Assembly: GCA_038503065.1 (NCBI GenBank)
Contig: JBCAMK010000013.1
Location: 186,001 to 250,000 of the forward strand
Reading direction: 5' to 3'
Origin: Paragyromitra xinjiangensis
Taxonomy: Eukaryota; Ascomycota; Pezizomycetes; Pezizales; Discinaceae
Length of the DNA: 64,000 bases
This document shows positions 25,375-38,493 of this stretch, one piece after another; position 1 is the first letter of the stretch; each line of letters starts with the position of its first letter. A program made the translations under genes and the position numbers. The notes beneath the pieces are model-generated. The model did not search any database, was not told where the DNA came from, and saw nothing but the letters and a program-made list of their open reading frames with translations.

Positions 25375-26489
25375 CAATCAGGGGAACTGAGCGGGGGAGG
25401 GTGAGGGGTTGAACTCGGGGAACTTGGGAGGTGGATGGCGATAGATGTACAATATACAAGCAACGAAGGTCTCTGGGAATAGAAGAACCTTTAGGACAGA
25501 GGAGATAGAAGCCCTGAGGATGCAGCAGGACAGTGGGTTGAGGGGTGGCTGTCTTGTAGAGATGGCTGCTCTGGGTAAGGTTACGTACTTAGAGCCAATT
25601 CTGAGCTCTCATGACTCAGCACGCCAAGCCTTTGTCCTGCCTCAAACGCGTAAGACTTCAGAGATCCCAACTTCTCATTCTGTTACTTCCTTCTTGATAC
25701 ACTACCTGCGGTATATGACGTTGGCTGACGCGTAATCTTATCGTGAAGCTAAATCTCTTTACGAGGGAAGTGTATTTGTGACGCGAAACCCTTCGTAGAC
25801 GGTTCACAAATAATCACTCGATGTCTTCGCCCCAAGAGGCTGCCATCCGTGATAATATGGTCATATAGAGGCATTGACTTACTTGGGCCAAAACTACGAA
25901 GACAGTATAAGTTCATGCAGTTTGTAAAATGAACCGGAGAGAAGGAAACCCTATCATCTCCATCCTTAAGTCTAAACAAACATTCACCCACCCTGGAACC
26001 ACCTGCAAGTAACTGGCGAATCAGGATAGAGAGCTCGTGAAATTTACTAAGTGGTAGCACCCCCAACTGAACACTAACAAAATCACCGAGTGATAGTCTG
26101 TGATTTTTCGGCCGAGGTTCGCATGCTGCGATGTTGACTGGGGCGGGCTTGGCGCTCGGCGCTCGGCGTTATAGATCCACTAGTAATTTCTGGTAGTCTT
26201 ACTTAAACCCCCGCTTTAAATCTATCTTCCTGCTGGGCTATCTAGGAATCAGTTTGCCGCTATGCTATACTATCTCTTAGCAGCTTTCCCAGCGGGCTTC
26301 TCCCAGGAATCTTAGGGTTTAAACCCTAAACCCTTGATAGCCAGACTACTCCGGTTTAGAGTTAAAGCTCCCGTACCGGTCATTGGGGCGGGTTTCTAAA
26401 ACGTTGCTGAAGCAACTACATGTACTTTCTGAGCAAGCCAGGCTTCTCCCGTGTTATTCAAAGGGTGGTAAACTAAGGGACAAGCATGA

Positions 26490-26602
26490 CGACAAAAGAG
26501 TGGTGCAGTGGTTAACGCTTCGCCCTTCGCCCTGTCGACCCTAGCAAGATTTTGGAGATAGGTTTAGTTCCGCCGCCCAGACCCCTGTCAGTTTAGTTTT
26601 TT
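26490..26602 (+). ncRNA. Possible tRNA-derived Pol III unit (SINE-like)
   Basis: TGGTGCAGTGG at 26501-26511 fits the Pol III A-box exactly (TRGYNNARNGG). GGTTTAGTTCC at 26561-26571 matches the B-box GGTTCGANTCC at 8 of 11 positions. A run of six T at 26597-26602 would end Pol III transcription. The A-to-B spacing is about 50 bases, as in tRNA genes and tRNA-derived SINEs. A cloverleaf does not form: the T-stem pairs only at its last two bases. It could be a decayed tRNA, a SINE head or chance. Confidence 0.3.
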
Positions 26603-27353
26603 CTTCCTGTGCTTTGAACTGTAGCTACATGTACATAGCGGGATGTTTCCCAAGGAGGTAGTATAACGCAAACTACCGGTATGAGACGGCACCACTTTTT
26701 GCACCAAGAATCGTGTTAGACATTCATTTTCCTAAATTCCAGAGAAATATCACGATATAGCTTGCTTGCCTGAAATCGTAGCACCAAATGACTATAGTGG
26801 TCAGCAGATTACCACCAGGGGCTGCATATGTGTTACTATATGGGTGTTTATAGGAGGAATTAGTAGGCGGGTGGATTTAGCAGCAAAGGCATTAATTCAT
26901 AACTTTTTCGTAACTTTGAACTCAGGGCCGCCAGAGACCACTTGGGCCCTGATGTATTATTACGTGTAGTATCGAAAATCTACTAGGCCGGCTTCAGTTT
27001 ACCACAAAAATTTCCCTAGACTCACTAAAGCCAGCGTCCTAGAAAAGCCTAGGAGGACAGCCCCCAAGAAACACCGTCAGACGGCCCACTGTTAACAAAA
27101 AACCGCAGCACTAAAATGACCACTTGACACTTTCACGCATATTATCAACATCCACTCTAGTCCTGATGGAGAAGTCTACGATACAATTTCAACAGTTTGG
27201 GATGTTTCTCATCTCTAGGCCACATCTACCTGCATTAGTGTAATCTCAATAGTCCAATGGATTAGCCATGTAATGCAGGATTCTTTTTTCCTCCTTGGAA
27301 GCCCCCCTGGGATGAACAGAGCAACCTGTGTTACGCCTATAGGGCCCTTCCCA

Positions 27354-27361
27354 TATATATA
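27354..27361 (+). promoter_or_regulatory. TATA-like box
   Basis: TATATATA lies 59 bases upstream of the ATG of the F-box/ankyrin gene, a plausible distance for a core promoter with a short leader. Assigned by position only. Confidence 0.4.
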
Positions 27362-27419
27362 CCCCTCGAAACCAACTTTCCCACCACTCCCCCCCCCCAC
27401 AGAAACACAACTGCCTACA

Positions 27420-28508
27420 ATGTCACCACTCCTCAACCTCCCAAACGAACTCCTTCTGGAAATCGCTAAAAACCTCGACAAAATCAGTCTCAAAAATCTC
27501 CTCGAGGCTACCCACCATCACACTAGCACGTTATTCGTCACGATTCTCGGGCACACCGTTCTTAAACGCTACGACTATAGGATTAATGAAGCCAACCTTC
27601 ACTGGGGGATCAGGTACCTGAGTTCGGCTCCCCTGGCAGCCTCTACCAATTTTTGGGAACGTGAGCCCCTACAGTACGGAAATACTCACATATACATGGA
27701 GTCTGCACTATTCTGGGCAGCAAAGAAGGGATTCCAGAGCTTGGCGAAAATCCTTCTTGATAAAGGGGCTAACATTAATGCTCTTAATAAATTGAAACAA
27801 ACACCTCTACATGTCTCTGTGCAGCATCACGATGAAGCGATGACGATATTCCTCTTACACCACGGGGCCAACGTTTGTGCATATAACAGCGACGGACAGA
27901 CGCCACTTGACTACGCTGCAGCTTTCGGAAGACCAAGGATGGTTAAGATTTTCTTGGATTATGGATGTGATGCTAATTGGGGTTCTCTTGATGAAAAGTC
28001 GGCACTTCATCTTGCTGCGCAATACGGGAATCTGGATACGGTTAAAATCCTCGTTCGAGGGGGAGCTGATATGGAGCGCTGCTGCGATGCTGGAAAGACC
28101 GCACTTCTCTGGGCAGTAACACAGCAGGAAGGGTTTAGATCAGCGCCGGTGGTCCGTTACTTACTCAAGCACAACGCTAATACCAGCGCTATAGACAACA
28201 AGGGAAATACAGCACTTCACTGCGCAGCTTTTACGGACACCGATGGAAGTGGTGATGGCGACGACGACACTTACGAGGTTATTCGATTGTTGTTGGGTTA
28301 TTGGATTCCGGTTAATGCCCAGAACAGTATTGGGAGGACGCCACTTCATGTAGCGGTTGACACCAACTGTTGTAATCCAAAAGCGATTAATTTGCTGTTG
28401 GATTGGGGTGCTGATCTTTCTGTCGAGGATTACGTACTAGTAAATGGCCAGGGGACTACTCCTATTAGCCTAATCTTGCAGAGGGGGTTGAACATAAGGG
28501 TAGTTTAG
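27420..28508 (+). CDS. F-box and ankyrin-repeat protein
   Basis: 362-residue single-exon protein. Residues about 5-45 (LPNELLLEIAKNL and the following helices) match an F-box, which docks on Skp1 in SCF ubiquitin ligases. Residues about 90-345 carry six to seven ankyrin repeats, recognised by repeated xTPLHxA and LLxxGAxxN segments, likely the substrate-binding surface. An acidic insertion rich in Asp and Gly near residue 280 interrupts one repeat. The ATG at 27420 is chosen over further upstream frame because the F-box begins six residues in and a TATA-like element lies 59 bases upstream. Such proteins are numerous and fast-evolving in Pezizomycotina. The substrate is unknown. Confidence 0.85.
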   Translation: MSPLLNLPNELLLEIAKNLDKISLKNLLEATHHHTSTLFVTILGHTVLKRYDYRINEANLHWGIRYLSSAPLAASTNFWEREPLQYGNTHIYMESALFWAAKKGFQSLAKILLDKGANINALNKLKQTPLHVSVQHHDEAMTIFLLHHGANVCAYNSDGQTPLDYAAAFGRPRMVKIFLDYGCDANWGSLDEKSALHLAAQYGNLDTVKILVRGGADMERCCDAGKTALLWAVTQQEGFRSAPVVRYLLKHNANTSAIDNKGNTALHCAAFTDTDGSGDGDDDTYEVIRLLLGYWIPVNAQNSIGRTPLHVAVDTNCCNPKAINLLLDWGADLSVEDYVLVNGQGTTPISLILQRGLNIRVV

Positions 28509-29722
28509 CAAACAGATTTAGAACTAAGTTCCAAGTGCGAACTTCCGTATTGTGGTCTAAGTCCTGTATTTGGCGTTCTCTATTAGGAAAAAATCTTGTA
28601 TGAATACAGCTTGATCAACGTGGTCGCAAGGCCGAAGTGTCATATTGTGGGTGAGATTGTCATTATGTTCCAGCAACGATAGCTATTGACCATCTCAAAG
28701 CTATCTTTCCGTAACTGTTACTTATGGTATGAGGGACAAGGCACATTTCAGTTCATTAGGGCTGAGGAAGACTAAAAACTTCTTCCCTTGGAGAAAAGCT
28801 TGTATAGTTAAATTATAATTGAGTAATGACTAGCAGTATTTTTTTCCTTTAGGATTTCAACTCGGTAAGACACCGGACTAATCTGGCGATATGTGAAGCC
28901 TATCTTAACCTGTAAGTGATACAAAGACATGTTATCTAGATTCTAAGGCACTTCACTGCTGGGCGACAGACATATGGGTGGCAAACCATCAAAAGTCACT
29001 CGATACACCGTCATAAAGACTCAATCTTCGATGTTGTCTTTCCCTCTAAAAGACTTGAGAAAATGCCCGTCCTAGATTCTGTAGACCTGACCCACCTTAA
29101 CCAGTACTCACTCATTTCTCCAAAAGACTATTTGGAAGCAATGGTACCATGTTATCCAAATGAAGACAACTATAATTAATTATATAATACTTTTGAGATC
29201 TAAGAAGAATAAAAACGACTGCAGCTGGGTCGGAACTACTTTGTTACTATATTATATCTTTTGCTGTGGAAAAGTTCGAATAAAGCAGAAAACGAGTTCT
29301 AGAGATCTGCTTTAGAAAAACTGTAGTTCGATATAATAAACTACATGTAAGATTGGGTGTGGTATTAAACGTTGTGTTTGTTTGGTGGAGGAAGATTCAA
29401 TGCCACCATTCATCACCTGACAAGATTTCTAGCCTATCTCCGTCTAAATATTTTACCTTGCGGGAATCATCACTAAGGCTATCACTCTTGCAGATTGGCT
29501 AATTCCGACCAGACATTATCATCATCATTCACTATCAGAGCACAGACAGCTAACTAAATAGGTACATGTTCTTCGTTCGCATTTATGCGCATGATGGGAT
29601 GAAAAAATAACCCAAAGAATCGTGAAAGAAAAAACCTCCAAACCCACAACCCCAATATCAATCAGGTCCTAGACCAGGCTACAGGAAGATGATTCCAACT
29701 ACCCGTTGCCAGCACCGAGAGT
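28509..29722. other. Intergenic between convergent genes
   Basis: About 1.2 kb between the 3' ends of two convergent genes, AT-rich near 29170-29350. No coding or RNA gene seen. Confidence 0.5.
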
Positions 29723-30916
29723 CTAGCATTCCTTCTCCAAGAAACACTTAAACATACTCTCTGTGATCGGATGAAATCCTTCAACAATCTCCAGATCCTC
29801 CTCCCCATTGTTTTCACCTTGGCCCTCTTCCTCTTCCTCTTCATCTGCTTCGTCTCCCTCTCCCTTCTCAGCAAAAATCTCATTCACGTCCACATCACTG
29901 TCATACTCATAGACGCTCCCACCCATCTCACTCCCATGAGCACCATGAGGATAAAATCCCACCGGCTCCCTTACTCTCCCGCCTATAACATGGGGAACAT
30001 TTGTCACCGCGGTGCGGCTATACAAAACTGCGACTTCAACCCTCGCCGAATCTGCAAGTTGATATGTTATCCTAGGCATTCTATTACCTACACGACGGTA
30101 TTCGTAGTCGTGGTAACAGACGTGGCGGTCCTTGGATTCAAGGGAGCTAGCCTTTGGTTTCTTAGCTTTTAGTTTTACAACGACAGGGATGAGGTCGAGG
30201 TCGACGGACTCGAGCTTCCAGTCAGATTCTTGCTGAAGCGGTGAGGGATATCGGCGGCGGCGGATATCCACCGGAGGTGGAGGTAGCGGTGGGTGTAAAC
30301 CGTGGCTGCGAGGCACTAGTGGAGGTGGGTATGAAGGGAAATCTGAAGGGTTGGAAGGATAGGGATAGGCAGAGGTAACCCTGAAGTTATCCGTTATGCC
30401 GATAGGTCTTCCGGGGAGCGGGAAAGGAGTAGGTGGGAATGGCATGGAGTTAGAGCCACACGAAGAGTGCGGACGAGTGCCTTCTTCGTGCCCATCCCCG
30501 AGGACCTTGTCCACATCCCCACCCTCCCCCCCATCCTGTTCCTTCGACTTCGATGCCATCTCTTTCATGGTCTGGTGCCATTTCTCAACTTCTTTAGCTC
30601 GTTTCTCCTCCTGCATTTGGGCCTCCTTCTCCTCGCGTGCTTCTCTCGCCTCTTCTCTCGCCTTCTGTGCTTTCAGCTCCACCTCTCTAGCGCTCTTTAG
30701 GCTTGCATTTTTGGCTGCGAGATGGGATTGGAGGAATGAGAGCTGTTTGGGACTACAACGACGGAGGTTCGCAACACCGCCTTTCGATTCATTGCTACGA
30801 ATGATTGGCAGGGCCGCAGTTTCGGTAAGGGGGAAGGTGTGTACTTGGGGATTGGCCCATGAGGTGTTGTCCACATCTTTAAAGATGTGTAGTTCATAGA
30901 CGGTAGTATGATACAT
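29723..30916 (-). CDS. Hypothetical coiled-coil and acidic protein
   Basis: 397-residue single-exon protein that I do not recognise. After about 60 ordered-looking residues there is a Glu/Lys/Arg-rich helix at about 75-120 with a strong coiled-coil pattern. A Pro/Ser/Tyr-rich segment follows at about 160-225. Residues about 245-340 look folded, with alternating hydrophobic residues (for example VGNRMPRITYQLADSARVEV). A Glu/Asp cluster lies at about 350-382, near the C-terminus. No signal peptide or membrane segment is apparent. The start is the ATG at 30916. Long open frame, fungal-like composition and clean ends support a real gene, but no function can be proposed. Confidence 0.65.
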   Translation of the reverse strand: MYHTTVYELHIFKDVDNTSWANPQVHTFPLTETAALPIIRSNESKGGVANLRRCSPKQLSFLQSHLAAKNASLKSAREVELKAQKAREEAREAREEKEAQMQEEKRAKEVEKWHQTMKEMASKSKEQDGGEGGDVDKVLGDGHEEGTRPHSSCGSNSMPFPPTPFPLPGRPIGITDNFRVTSAYPYPSNPSDFPSYPPPLVPRSHGLHPPLPPPPVDIRRRRYPSPLQQESDWKLESVDLDLIPVVVKLKAKKPKASSLESKDRHVCYHDYEYRRVGNRMPRITYQLADSARVEVAVLYSRTAVTNVPHVIGGRVREPVGFYPHGAHGSEMGGSVYEYDSDVDVNEIFAEKGEGDEADEEEEEEGQGENNGEEDLEIVEGFHPITESMFKCFLEKEC

Positions 30917-33900
30917 CTTTGTTGACAGAGGATGAATATTGACTGAAGACGCTAGGAAGGGAGTTTGAGAGTTTGAAAGCCTTTCGAGAATTGTGTTCTG
31001 ATGATAGAAAAGATATTCTAGGTGGCAGAAGAGATTGATTTATATCCTACTTTACATGCAAGCCTGTTAATAAGCTCAAATATATCTACCAATAGAATTA
31101 ATGAAATTCAGCGTGCATCGCTCGAGTCAGTACTCATGAGTCCATCCTGACTCTTACAACGGAATATTAGGGGCTGAATGGTTGTGTAACCAATAAGTGG
31201 TAACGATCTGCAAGACAACGGGTTGGATAGCAATGAGTCACACAATGGGTTGCCTGGATCTACATGTATGTAGGCTGCCGCATGAAACATTCGTCACCTC
31301 GGCTGGTATAGTCATCCCAGCAATTGCAAAGGCTACTGTAGATTACTTTTGGGGCAAAGAGACAACATCCCACAACTCGCGCACTCAGTAGCAAAGGTAT
31401 CGCGAGATCAAGCTTCTTTGGGACTTTACTTAGTGTGCACAGACCAAGCACATTTTATTGGTCCGTACTTAGAAAATCTAACTTTTGGTAGGTCAGGCGA
31501 AAGGCATCAAAACTGCCAAAGTCAACAGCAACTGGCAACTAAAATCACACAAGATGCAAAGAAAAATCCTCGGTTTGCTAGCCACATTGTTTATTAACTT
31601 ATTTAAGCCATGAAATTGATAGCTTTATAAAGTGAAGCTCTCTTTCTAGACTGCTTATTAATATTAAATTCAGGTAGCCAGACAACGATCAGTGCTTAGG
31701 CTCATAACAAACACGGACAAAAGAAATCCAAAGATTATTCGTTCGATGTTCACCCATACTCAGGGCTGTCGATCGAGGAACTCAAAGCCCCAAAATATCT
31801 CAATTTTACCGCTTTCACTATTTCGAATTTCTGTCTCTAATACATCAGCCCCCCTCCCCCTCAGCTACTGCAACAAATATTTAATTTAGCATGAACCAAA
31901 AACTATAACGCGCTTGCATCCCTAACACGTGCGCAAAAGCTGCGGGTGCCGGCAGCGTCAAAGCGCATACTTCCTGCAAGATCACTAACACGAGTGCTAT
32001 CCACATCCTTATGAGCCTTCCAGTTCCAGAACCGTATAAGATAGCAACAAGGCTCACGTACGTGTATACTGGTGTCGGGGTATCGGGAACTATCCCTGCG
32101 GGTTTGCTCTCCAGGATATAAAACACTGCGCCTAGATCGCTCTCATTTCAATAGATATGTCCACGTTCCAGATCGAATGTACCCCGGAGCAAAGGGGAGA
32201 TCTTACTACAAAAGTGGGGGTTGGTCGGTTAATTAATAAAGGCATAGATATGGAAGTACAGTTTTGGTCAACCTTCAACGAGAATGGAGGAGCTTGAAAT
32301 CACGTCTTAGTTAGAGGTGGTTAGATTTTGCGATCTGTCATGGAAAAAGCAACAAAACTACCTCCTTTAATCACGTTAATATTCGAATTCCAGCAAGTGC
32401 GCTTTAAGGCCTGGCTCTTTGATACTGGCGTGAAGACTTAACATAGTTGCCTAATCGTCTCGCAGTTAGAAGGCCTGCTTTTCGCTGAAGTTCCCGATTG
32501 GCCAGCTAAGTAGGCTCCAGCTTTTCGTAGTACAATTTGATCAGCAGTTACAAATGTCTTGGCGCATTATTAGCAGCCTACTTACACCCATTACCCTATG
32601 AGGTAAGCTCTCTATAATCTTGAATTCACGTGGTCAGAATTTAACCATATCATGGCGTGACAGGGTCGTATGGTGCCAGAAGACGTAGGGGAAGATCTAG
32701 GTAGGGTTATTCACACCCACTTCGAAATAGGATTTGCTATTAAAGTCATAGCAAAGAAACGCCGTCAAGAGGAGTCCTTATAGCGTTGGTTGCAGATTGG
32801 CATGGAGCCAATCAACACTTAAAAGCCTCAGTTGTTTTCGGAACGTTGATTGGGTAAAACTTATTATATGAGCGAGAAAACGCGAACAACCCTACTTAGC
32901 TATAGGCAGTCTTCCCCTATGCCTTCTTACGCCATATCTTGATTTCTCAGTTACCCCGCTCATCAAACATGATACCGAGAACAAACAACTGTCCAGAGAA
33001 TCTTGTTTACAAACTCGTATCTCCCCAAGCAGTAGACCCTAAAAGAAACTATCGTGGTATGGTTGCCTTAAATGCGGGGCCCCGGTTTAGTCTAAGAATA
33101 TCTTCTAACTAGGCAACAGCAACCAGCCCCAAGAATTTCTGAGGGCCATACCAACGGATATAAACTTAGAGTCAGTACTATCTTTTCCTGAAGCTCTTCA
33201 AGTACCCCTTCGCCACCGCCTACTACATCTAATTAATAAATCCCTTACGTACTGTAGTACTGCAGTATTGCAATGCAAGCCATTTCACTTCTGTACGTAC
33301 CGTGCTCGAAAGGTCTGTAAATCTAGGCTGAAAAAAAAACTATCAGCACAGTATCATTGCCGTTCACGGGTTTAACCACAGAAATAAATATTTCCATGCA
33401 GAGAAAGCCTGAACAGTCTCTAACGGGAAGCTATGATCAAGAACCTTTCTTAGCCGAAGCCCAAGTCCTCACCAGATATAATTCGAACGTGGCATTTTGA
33501 AATCAACCGCTGGCGTCGACAGACATGCTAAATACCTGTTAAACCACCTCTATGGAAAAGCCCAAACGCGCAGGTCCTGTGATGACGAGCACCTAAGCCG
33601 AGCGATTATCCCTCATAGCTGCCATGTATACCTGAGGTAAAACCTTTGAATACTAAAATGCAGTTTAGCTCTATCATTCACAAGCTAGTTCTACCGTATT
33701 GAAAACTTTGGGCCTATTTCAGCAAACACCCTCGACAATCTAACAACACCATACTACCATGATCATAAGTGATCACTCGCCACCACCATTCGACCGGATG
33801 GAGGGTACTCCCTAACGGCTAACGGCGCACTCCACACGGTAAACAGCGCACCACATATAAGTATATAGAAACTCAGGGGAAGTATTTGTCAGAAGCCGTG

Positions 33901-34738
33901 TATATAGAGCCTATGAATCCCTTAACCGAGAGCTCAATTACCTAAGTCTCGATCCCATATTCCACAACACCGGACCACCGCGAGCCCAAACAAACTACGG
34001 CACTTATACACAGCCCAACCCAACCCAATAAAAGGCATACCTTGTTGAGAATAACGGCAAGGGATAATCGAACTGGGTTTTACCAACCTTTAGCTATGCA
34101 ATTCTTAAGGCTAGCTCCTGCTTTATAGAACAAAGTACTCTCCGAATCCTCCACTCATCACCCACCCACCCTAGGATCACAATATACTCACCTCTCTAAA
34201 CAAGGTATCCACAGTCAATCTCTTCCCCGAAAACCACGAAGGAACTCTTCCAACAACCACATATCAGGAATATTAGATCCACTATATTCAACCAAGTTCT
34301 ATTGACAGTAATCAACAAAAGCAATTATTCCCATATCCCAACTTTCCACATTACTTCACAACTCCAGACCCTCCCCCCACTCCACTCCTCCCTCCCTCCT
34401 TCCAACCTCTCTATCCTCAACGCACCACAGTACCACAACGAATAGATGATAAATGAACTTCATATTCACCTAGCTTCACACCCACCATCTCCTTCCCAGA
34501 TATATACCACAACATACACCGAGTTTTAGGCCGTACCTCCAAAACGTACATGCATATGCCAAAAAAATGAAAGAAAATATACGTAACATGATAAACAACC
34601 AATAGGTATAAGACCAGACGTGAGGAGAGACGTAAGCCAAAAAAAGAAAGAAAATATTATGTAAAAAAAGACTCCCCACCCATAACCGCTCCTCCCAGCT
34701 TTGACACCCGTGCCCTACTCTACTCTTTCCTCCTCCCT
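30917..34738. other. Gene-poor tract
   Basis: About 3.8 kb without a supportable gene. Only short frames of 60 to 80 codons occur. The last 400 bases (about 34330-34738) are C/T-rich on the plus strand and are probably the 3' untranslated region of the chitin synthase. Confidence 0.5.
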
Positions 34739-37700
34739 TTACATATCATCAAACCCACTACTATCAAACCCACCCTGATGATGCGCCCAGCTTCCAGCAG
34801 CGGGTTGAGGTGCCCATCCACTCTGCGGCAGCCTCTGTCGTCTCTCCCGCTCGAAATCCGCCCATCTTTTCATAACGATCTTACTTGAGTCGAACTCGCC
34901 CTCGTATTCGTAGCCAGCCTTCTTAACAGGTTCGCCAGAAACTTTCCTGGTGTCACCCCACGAGAAGTCGTCGAATTTCCAGAACGCGTATGTTGGGAGG
35001 ACCAAATTCCATATGGGCAGTGAGAAGAGGTAGATAAACATCCAAAGTACGTAAGACCAGCGGTGCGCAGTGAGAACAATGAGGACCGCGGGAAGACCGA
35101 GAATAAGTGCGAGAAGGACGAGTGGAATCACAGGAACAGGTTTACGGACGATGGAGATGATGACTGTTTGATGCGTTAGTCCCTATATAGAAAACGGAAG
35201 GTAAATAGTAACTAAAAGAGGTCTTACTTAGATAGAACGTAAACGCAATAGCAGCCGGCAACACCACAGTACCAATCAATTCGATAAACACGACAAACTG
35301 CATACTGAAGCAGAAAGTTCCGCATAAATCCCTGACGAGTACGAGTTCCATAAGATTGTGTACCGTCGAGTTAATCCATCTACGTCTTTGCGACAGCAAC
35401 ACCTTGAACTCATCTGGCACAACAGTCTTACAGACAGCCTGAGGAACGAAGATCTGCTTTCGCTTCGGGAAGGTCTTGAGCATAAGCGTAGACAAGTATC
35501 GATCTTCACCGAGGAGGAGCAAGTTCTTGGTATGTAGGGTATCAACAACGTTCTCAGAGTAGTGTTCAACAACGTCAGGATTGGCGAGAATCGGAACCCA
35601 GTAGTTCTGGCCACCCTTGGGGGTTTTGATGCGGTACATGCAGAAACATCCAGGCAAACAAGTAACACCACCGAACACGGATTCGAAAGCTTTAGTCAAG
35701 TGGTGGGAAATAAAGTACCTATATCACAATTAGCCACCGATTCCCTTTGACCCCCCATAAAAGCACAGAAAATCAGACATACTCAAAAACCTGAATCATA
35801 GAAACCCAACTAGCAGTCTTATTCGCAATCTTCGTCTCCCCGCAAAGTCCCATAATATCCGGATCGTGAACCATAGCAGCAATCATATGCGTCAGCGAAT
35901 CCGGGAAAACCTTAGTATCCGCATCCACCATGAGCACGATCTCATAATAATCCGGCGAAATTCCCGTGATCTTCCAAATGCCATTAAACATCTCGAATTC
36001 CAATTCCGTCATACGCTCATCAAACATGACCTTTTGCAAGAACGACATCAGGATGATCTGCGAATCACGTTTACCACGATTTCCAGCCTTTCCGGTAGAT
36101 TCCTCGTCTGGGGTTCCGCATTTGACGACGACAAGCATAGGGACACGTTGTTGCTTCTCCGGGGCGATCTGTGAGTCATCACCATAGTCGTAGAAACCGG
36201 CATAAACCTTGGCCATGTTGTGTCTTTTGGATCCAGAAGCGACAGCAACATATGAGAATGGTTCGACAGCATCAGGATGAACGGCGTGGTCTCTCATCAT
36301 GCTCAAGATGATATCAGGAGTAGCCTTGGTCTCGCCATGCCCCTTAATCATACCATCACAGATAATCAACATGAGCTTGTGGCTGTTGGGATAGTCCGTA
36401 GTTGCAACAGAATCCAGAGTCGTCCGTATACCTTGTTCACCCTCAGAATAACAAGTGACCAAGCAAAGAGCATGAGCGAGCGGGTAACCAAATGGCTGAT
36501 ACTCCGGTGGAGGTTGCGGTACAACAGCTTCGTGAATAAAACCGGCGGGTCCGGGGCCCTCGCCCTCGGAGTATACACTGAACCTTTCATGACCAGATCC
36601 GTTAGGGTTCAAGAGATTCGGGTTCGACAAAGAATCAGATATCATCCCGCTCAAACTTCCCTTAGATCCATTTCCGCCTTGCTGATACAACTGGCCTGGT
36701 GGCAATAGCCGTGCAGTGGAGCTCTGAGATCCCATAGTCGTCGGGGGAGGTCTGTGACGGCTCTGCGGCCTCTCTTGGGCATACGGACTGGTGAATCTAC
36801 TGGTGGTCGGCAAGAAGCTTCCTCTCTTGGAAACCGTGGTAGCATCCTTCAACTTTGGTGGAGGGCGGTAAATATCATCAGACCAATCCTCAATCTCGTT
36901 CCTTCGTCTCTTTGCATCATTCTTCAAATCACTCGTTCTTGTCGCTCCTAGCCTCCAACTCAAAAACCACCCAAAGAACAAGGCGAGAACAAACTTGATG
37001 AGAACAATGCTGACAATGAAAACCAATGATACGTAAAGCACCACCTTGGAGGCAATACAGCCCACAGTCTCCGTGTCGATGCTTCCAACCCTGATGATTT
37101 CCGTTAAACACCTCGCAAGCTTCTTCTCCGCCGAGGCCTGGAAAAGATGCGTGATATCCTTACCCCGAAGTGAGCTGTCCTGACGATACTCATCGAACTG
37201 TGAAGGGTAGTTGACTTCATCCGTATCCAACCAAGTGAGCAGATCGAGATCCAACACGCTGTTTGAGTAAACCATAAGATTCCTTGAAGAGTTATTGATG
37301 TCGTCCCATGTGAAATAAACCTCTCCCGTAACGGCCAAATTGTAATATGCCTCTCTCCCCGCGGCGCTAGTGTGGCATGCGTATCCCGGGTATGCCTGAT
37401 CGGAAAAGTTTGCCTTCGTCGAACCATCCTGGCTGAAAACCTTACAAGGGAAATAATACGCCATGCTGCCAGTTGAATCCGTGGGAATTGTCGATTTGGC
37501 CGATGGGGTGATCAAACCCTTACATTGGCCATTGACATTCTGGAACAAAAAGGACGCATCCTTCCCTCCATTCTTCTCCGGAAGGTCGTAAAGAACATTG
37601 GCACCTTCCCGGATACCAATGGCACGCGGATGGTGGGACCCAACAAGGTTATATGCCCGCCCGTGAATGATCATATATCCACTATCCACATGATTGATCT

Positions 37701-38493
37701 TCAATCTGGGCGTTGGCGAGCCACAGACAGCCTGGGTGAAACCAAAGGTAAGGAAACCAACAAATGCACAGATGAGCACAATGATACTACAAAGTCCCAT
37801 TTTCTCCCTCCAAGCTCTCTGCTGAGCTTTCGCAGGCTTTCCGAAACATTTCAAGATTGCATCTGGGCACCAAAAGGTGATGATCGCGCAGTAGACATTC
37901 CACAGCGACGGCGGGCTGATAGTCTCCTCCTGCTGCTTCTTCAGCTTCGCCTTCTCGTCCACAGACTGTTGTCGAGTATGCGCTCGGGCCAGCCTCTTCG
38001 AAGTATGGCGGCGAGGTGGGTGTCGCATATCATCTTCCGAATAGCGAGGGTTCGAGGGTGTCGGCCTCGTAAGTGATTTGAGATCCGACGAGTCCGTCGA
38101 AGCATGGGAAGCAGCCTCAGCACGATCCTCAATGATAGGATCATTCCCAGTTGTTGAAGGCAACACATTCATCCCCTGTTGCTGTGCATGTTGTCGATAA
38201 TGGTAGTTGGGATGATCTCTGTTTATTCTGTTTCGCTCAGGTCGAATCAAGCTTCGTTTTCGCGAGAAATCGCTAAGTGGAGTTCCTGAAGGGCTGTACG
38301 GTTCCCCAGGGTTTCCTGTTGGAGATTGTAGAGGGGCAGACGGGTGCGGTTGTTGCCGCCCACCTGGCGAAGGCTGCTGATAATTGCTGGAGTCTGAGAA
38401 GTAACCTGGGGTTTCGACATCGTTGGTTCCTCGGCGATGAGGTGGACGTTGACGCCCAGGGGAGACGGGCTCCGGACGTTGAGGTAACGACAT
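34739..38493 (-). CDS. Class IV chitin synthase (Chs3 type)
   Basis: Predicted 1208-residue membrane glycosyltransferase that polymerises UDP-GlcNAc into chitin at the plasma membrane. Exons are complement(34739..35163, 35228..35718, 35783..38493); both introns are 64 nt (donors GTATGT and GTAAGA) and splice in frame. A disordered N-terminus of about 200 residues is followed by a membrane segment near 235-260 and another before about 530. The GT2 catalytic domain follows, with DAD at 857-859, EDR at 975-977 and the signature QRRRW at 1014-1018, then further membrane segments and a short Gly/Asp-rich tail. Order and length match fungal class IV enzymes (S. cerevisiae Chs3). Chs3 needs Chs4/Skt5 for activity, and a homologue of that activator lies divergently 8 kb away. 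Confidence 0.97.

Larger units (their letters stand above)
25375..27419. other. Intergenic, myosin promoter side to F-box/ankyrin gene
   Basis: Contains the myosin promoter and leader, a Pol III-like unit at about 26.5 kb (listed separately), and the promoter of the plus-strand F-box/ankyrin gene. A 105-codon minus-strand frame at 25749-26066 has no recognised motif and is not called. Confidence 0.5.

Noticed and set aside
25749..26066. 105-codon minus-strand frame upstream of the myosin
   Set aside because: Composition is protein-like but no motif or splice partner was found; kept out for lack of support.
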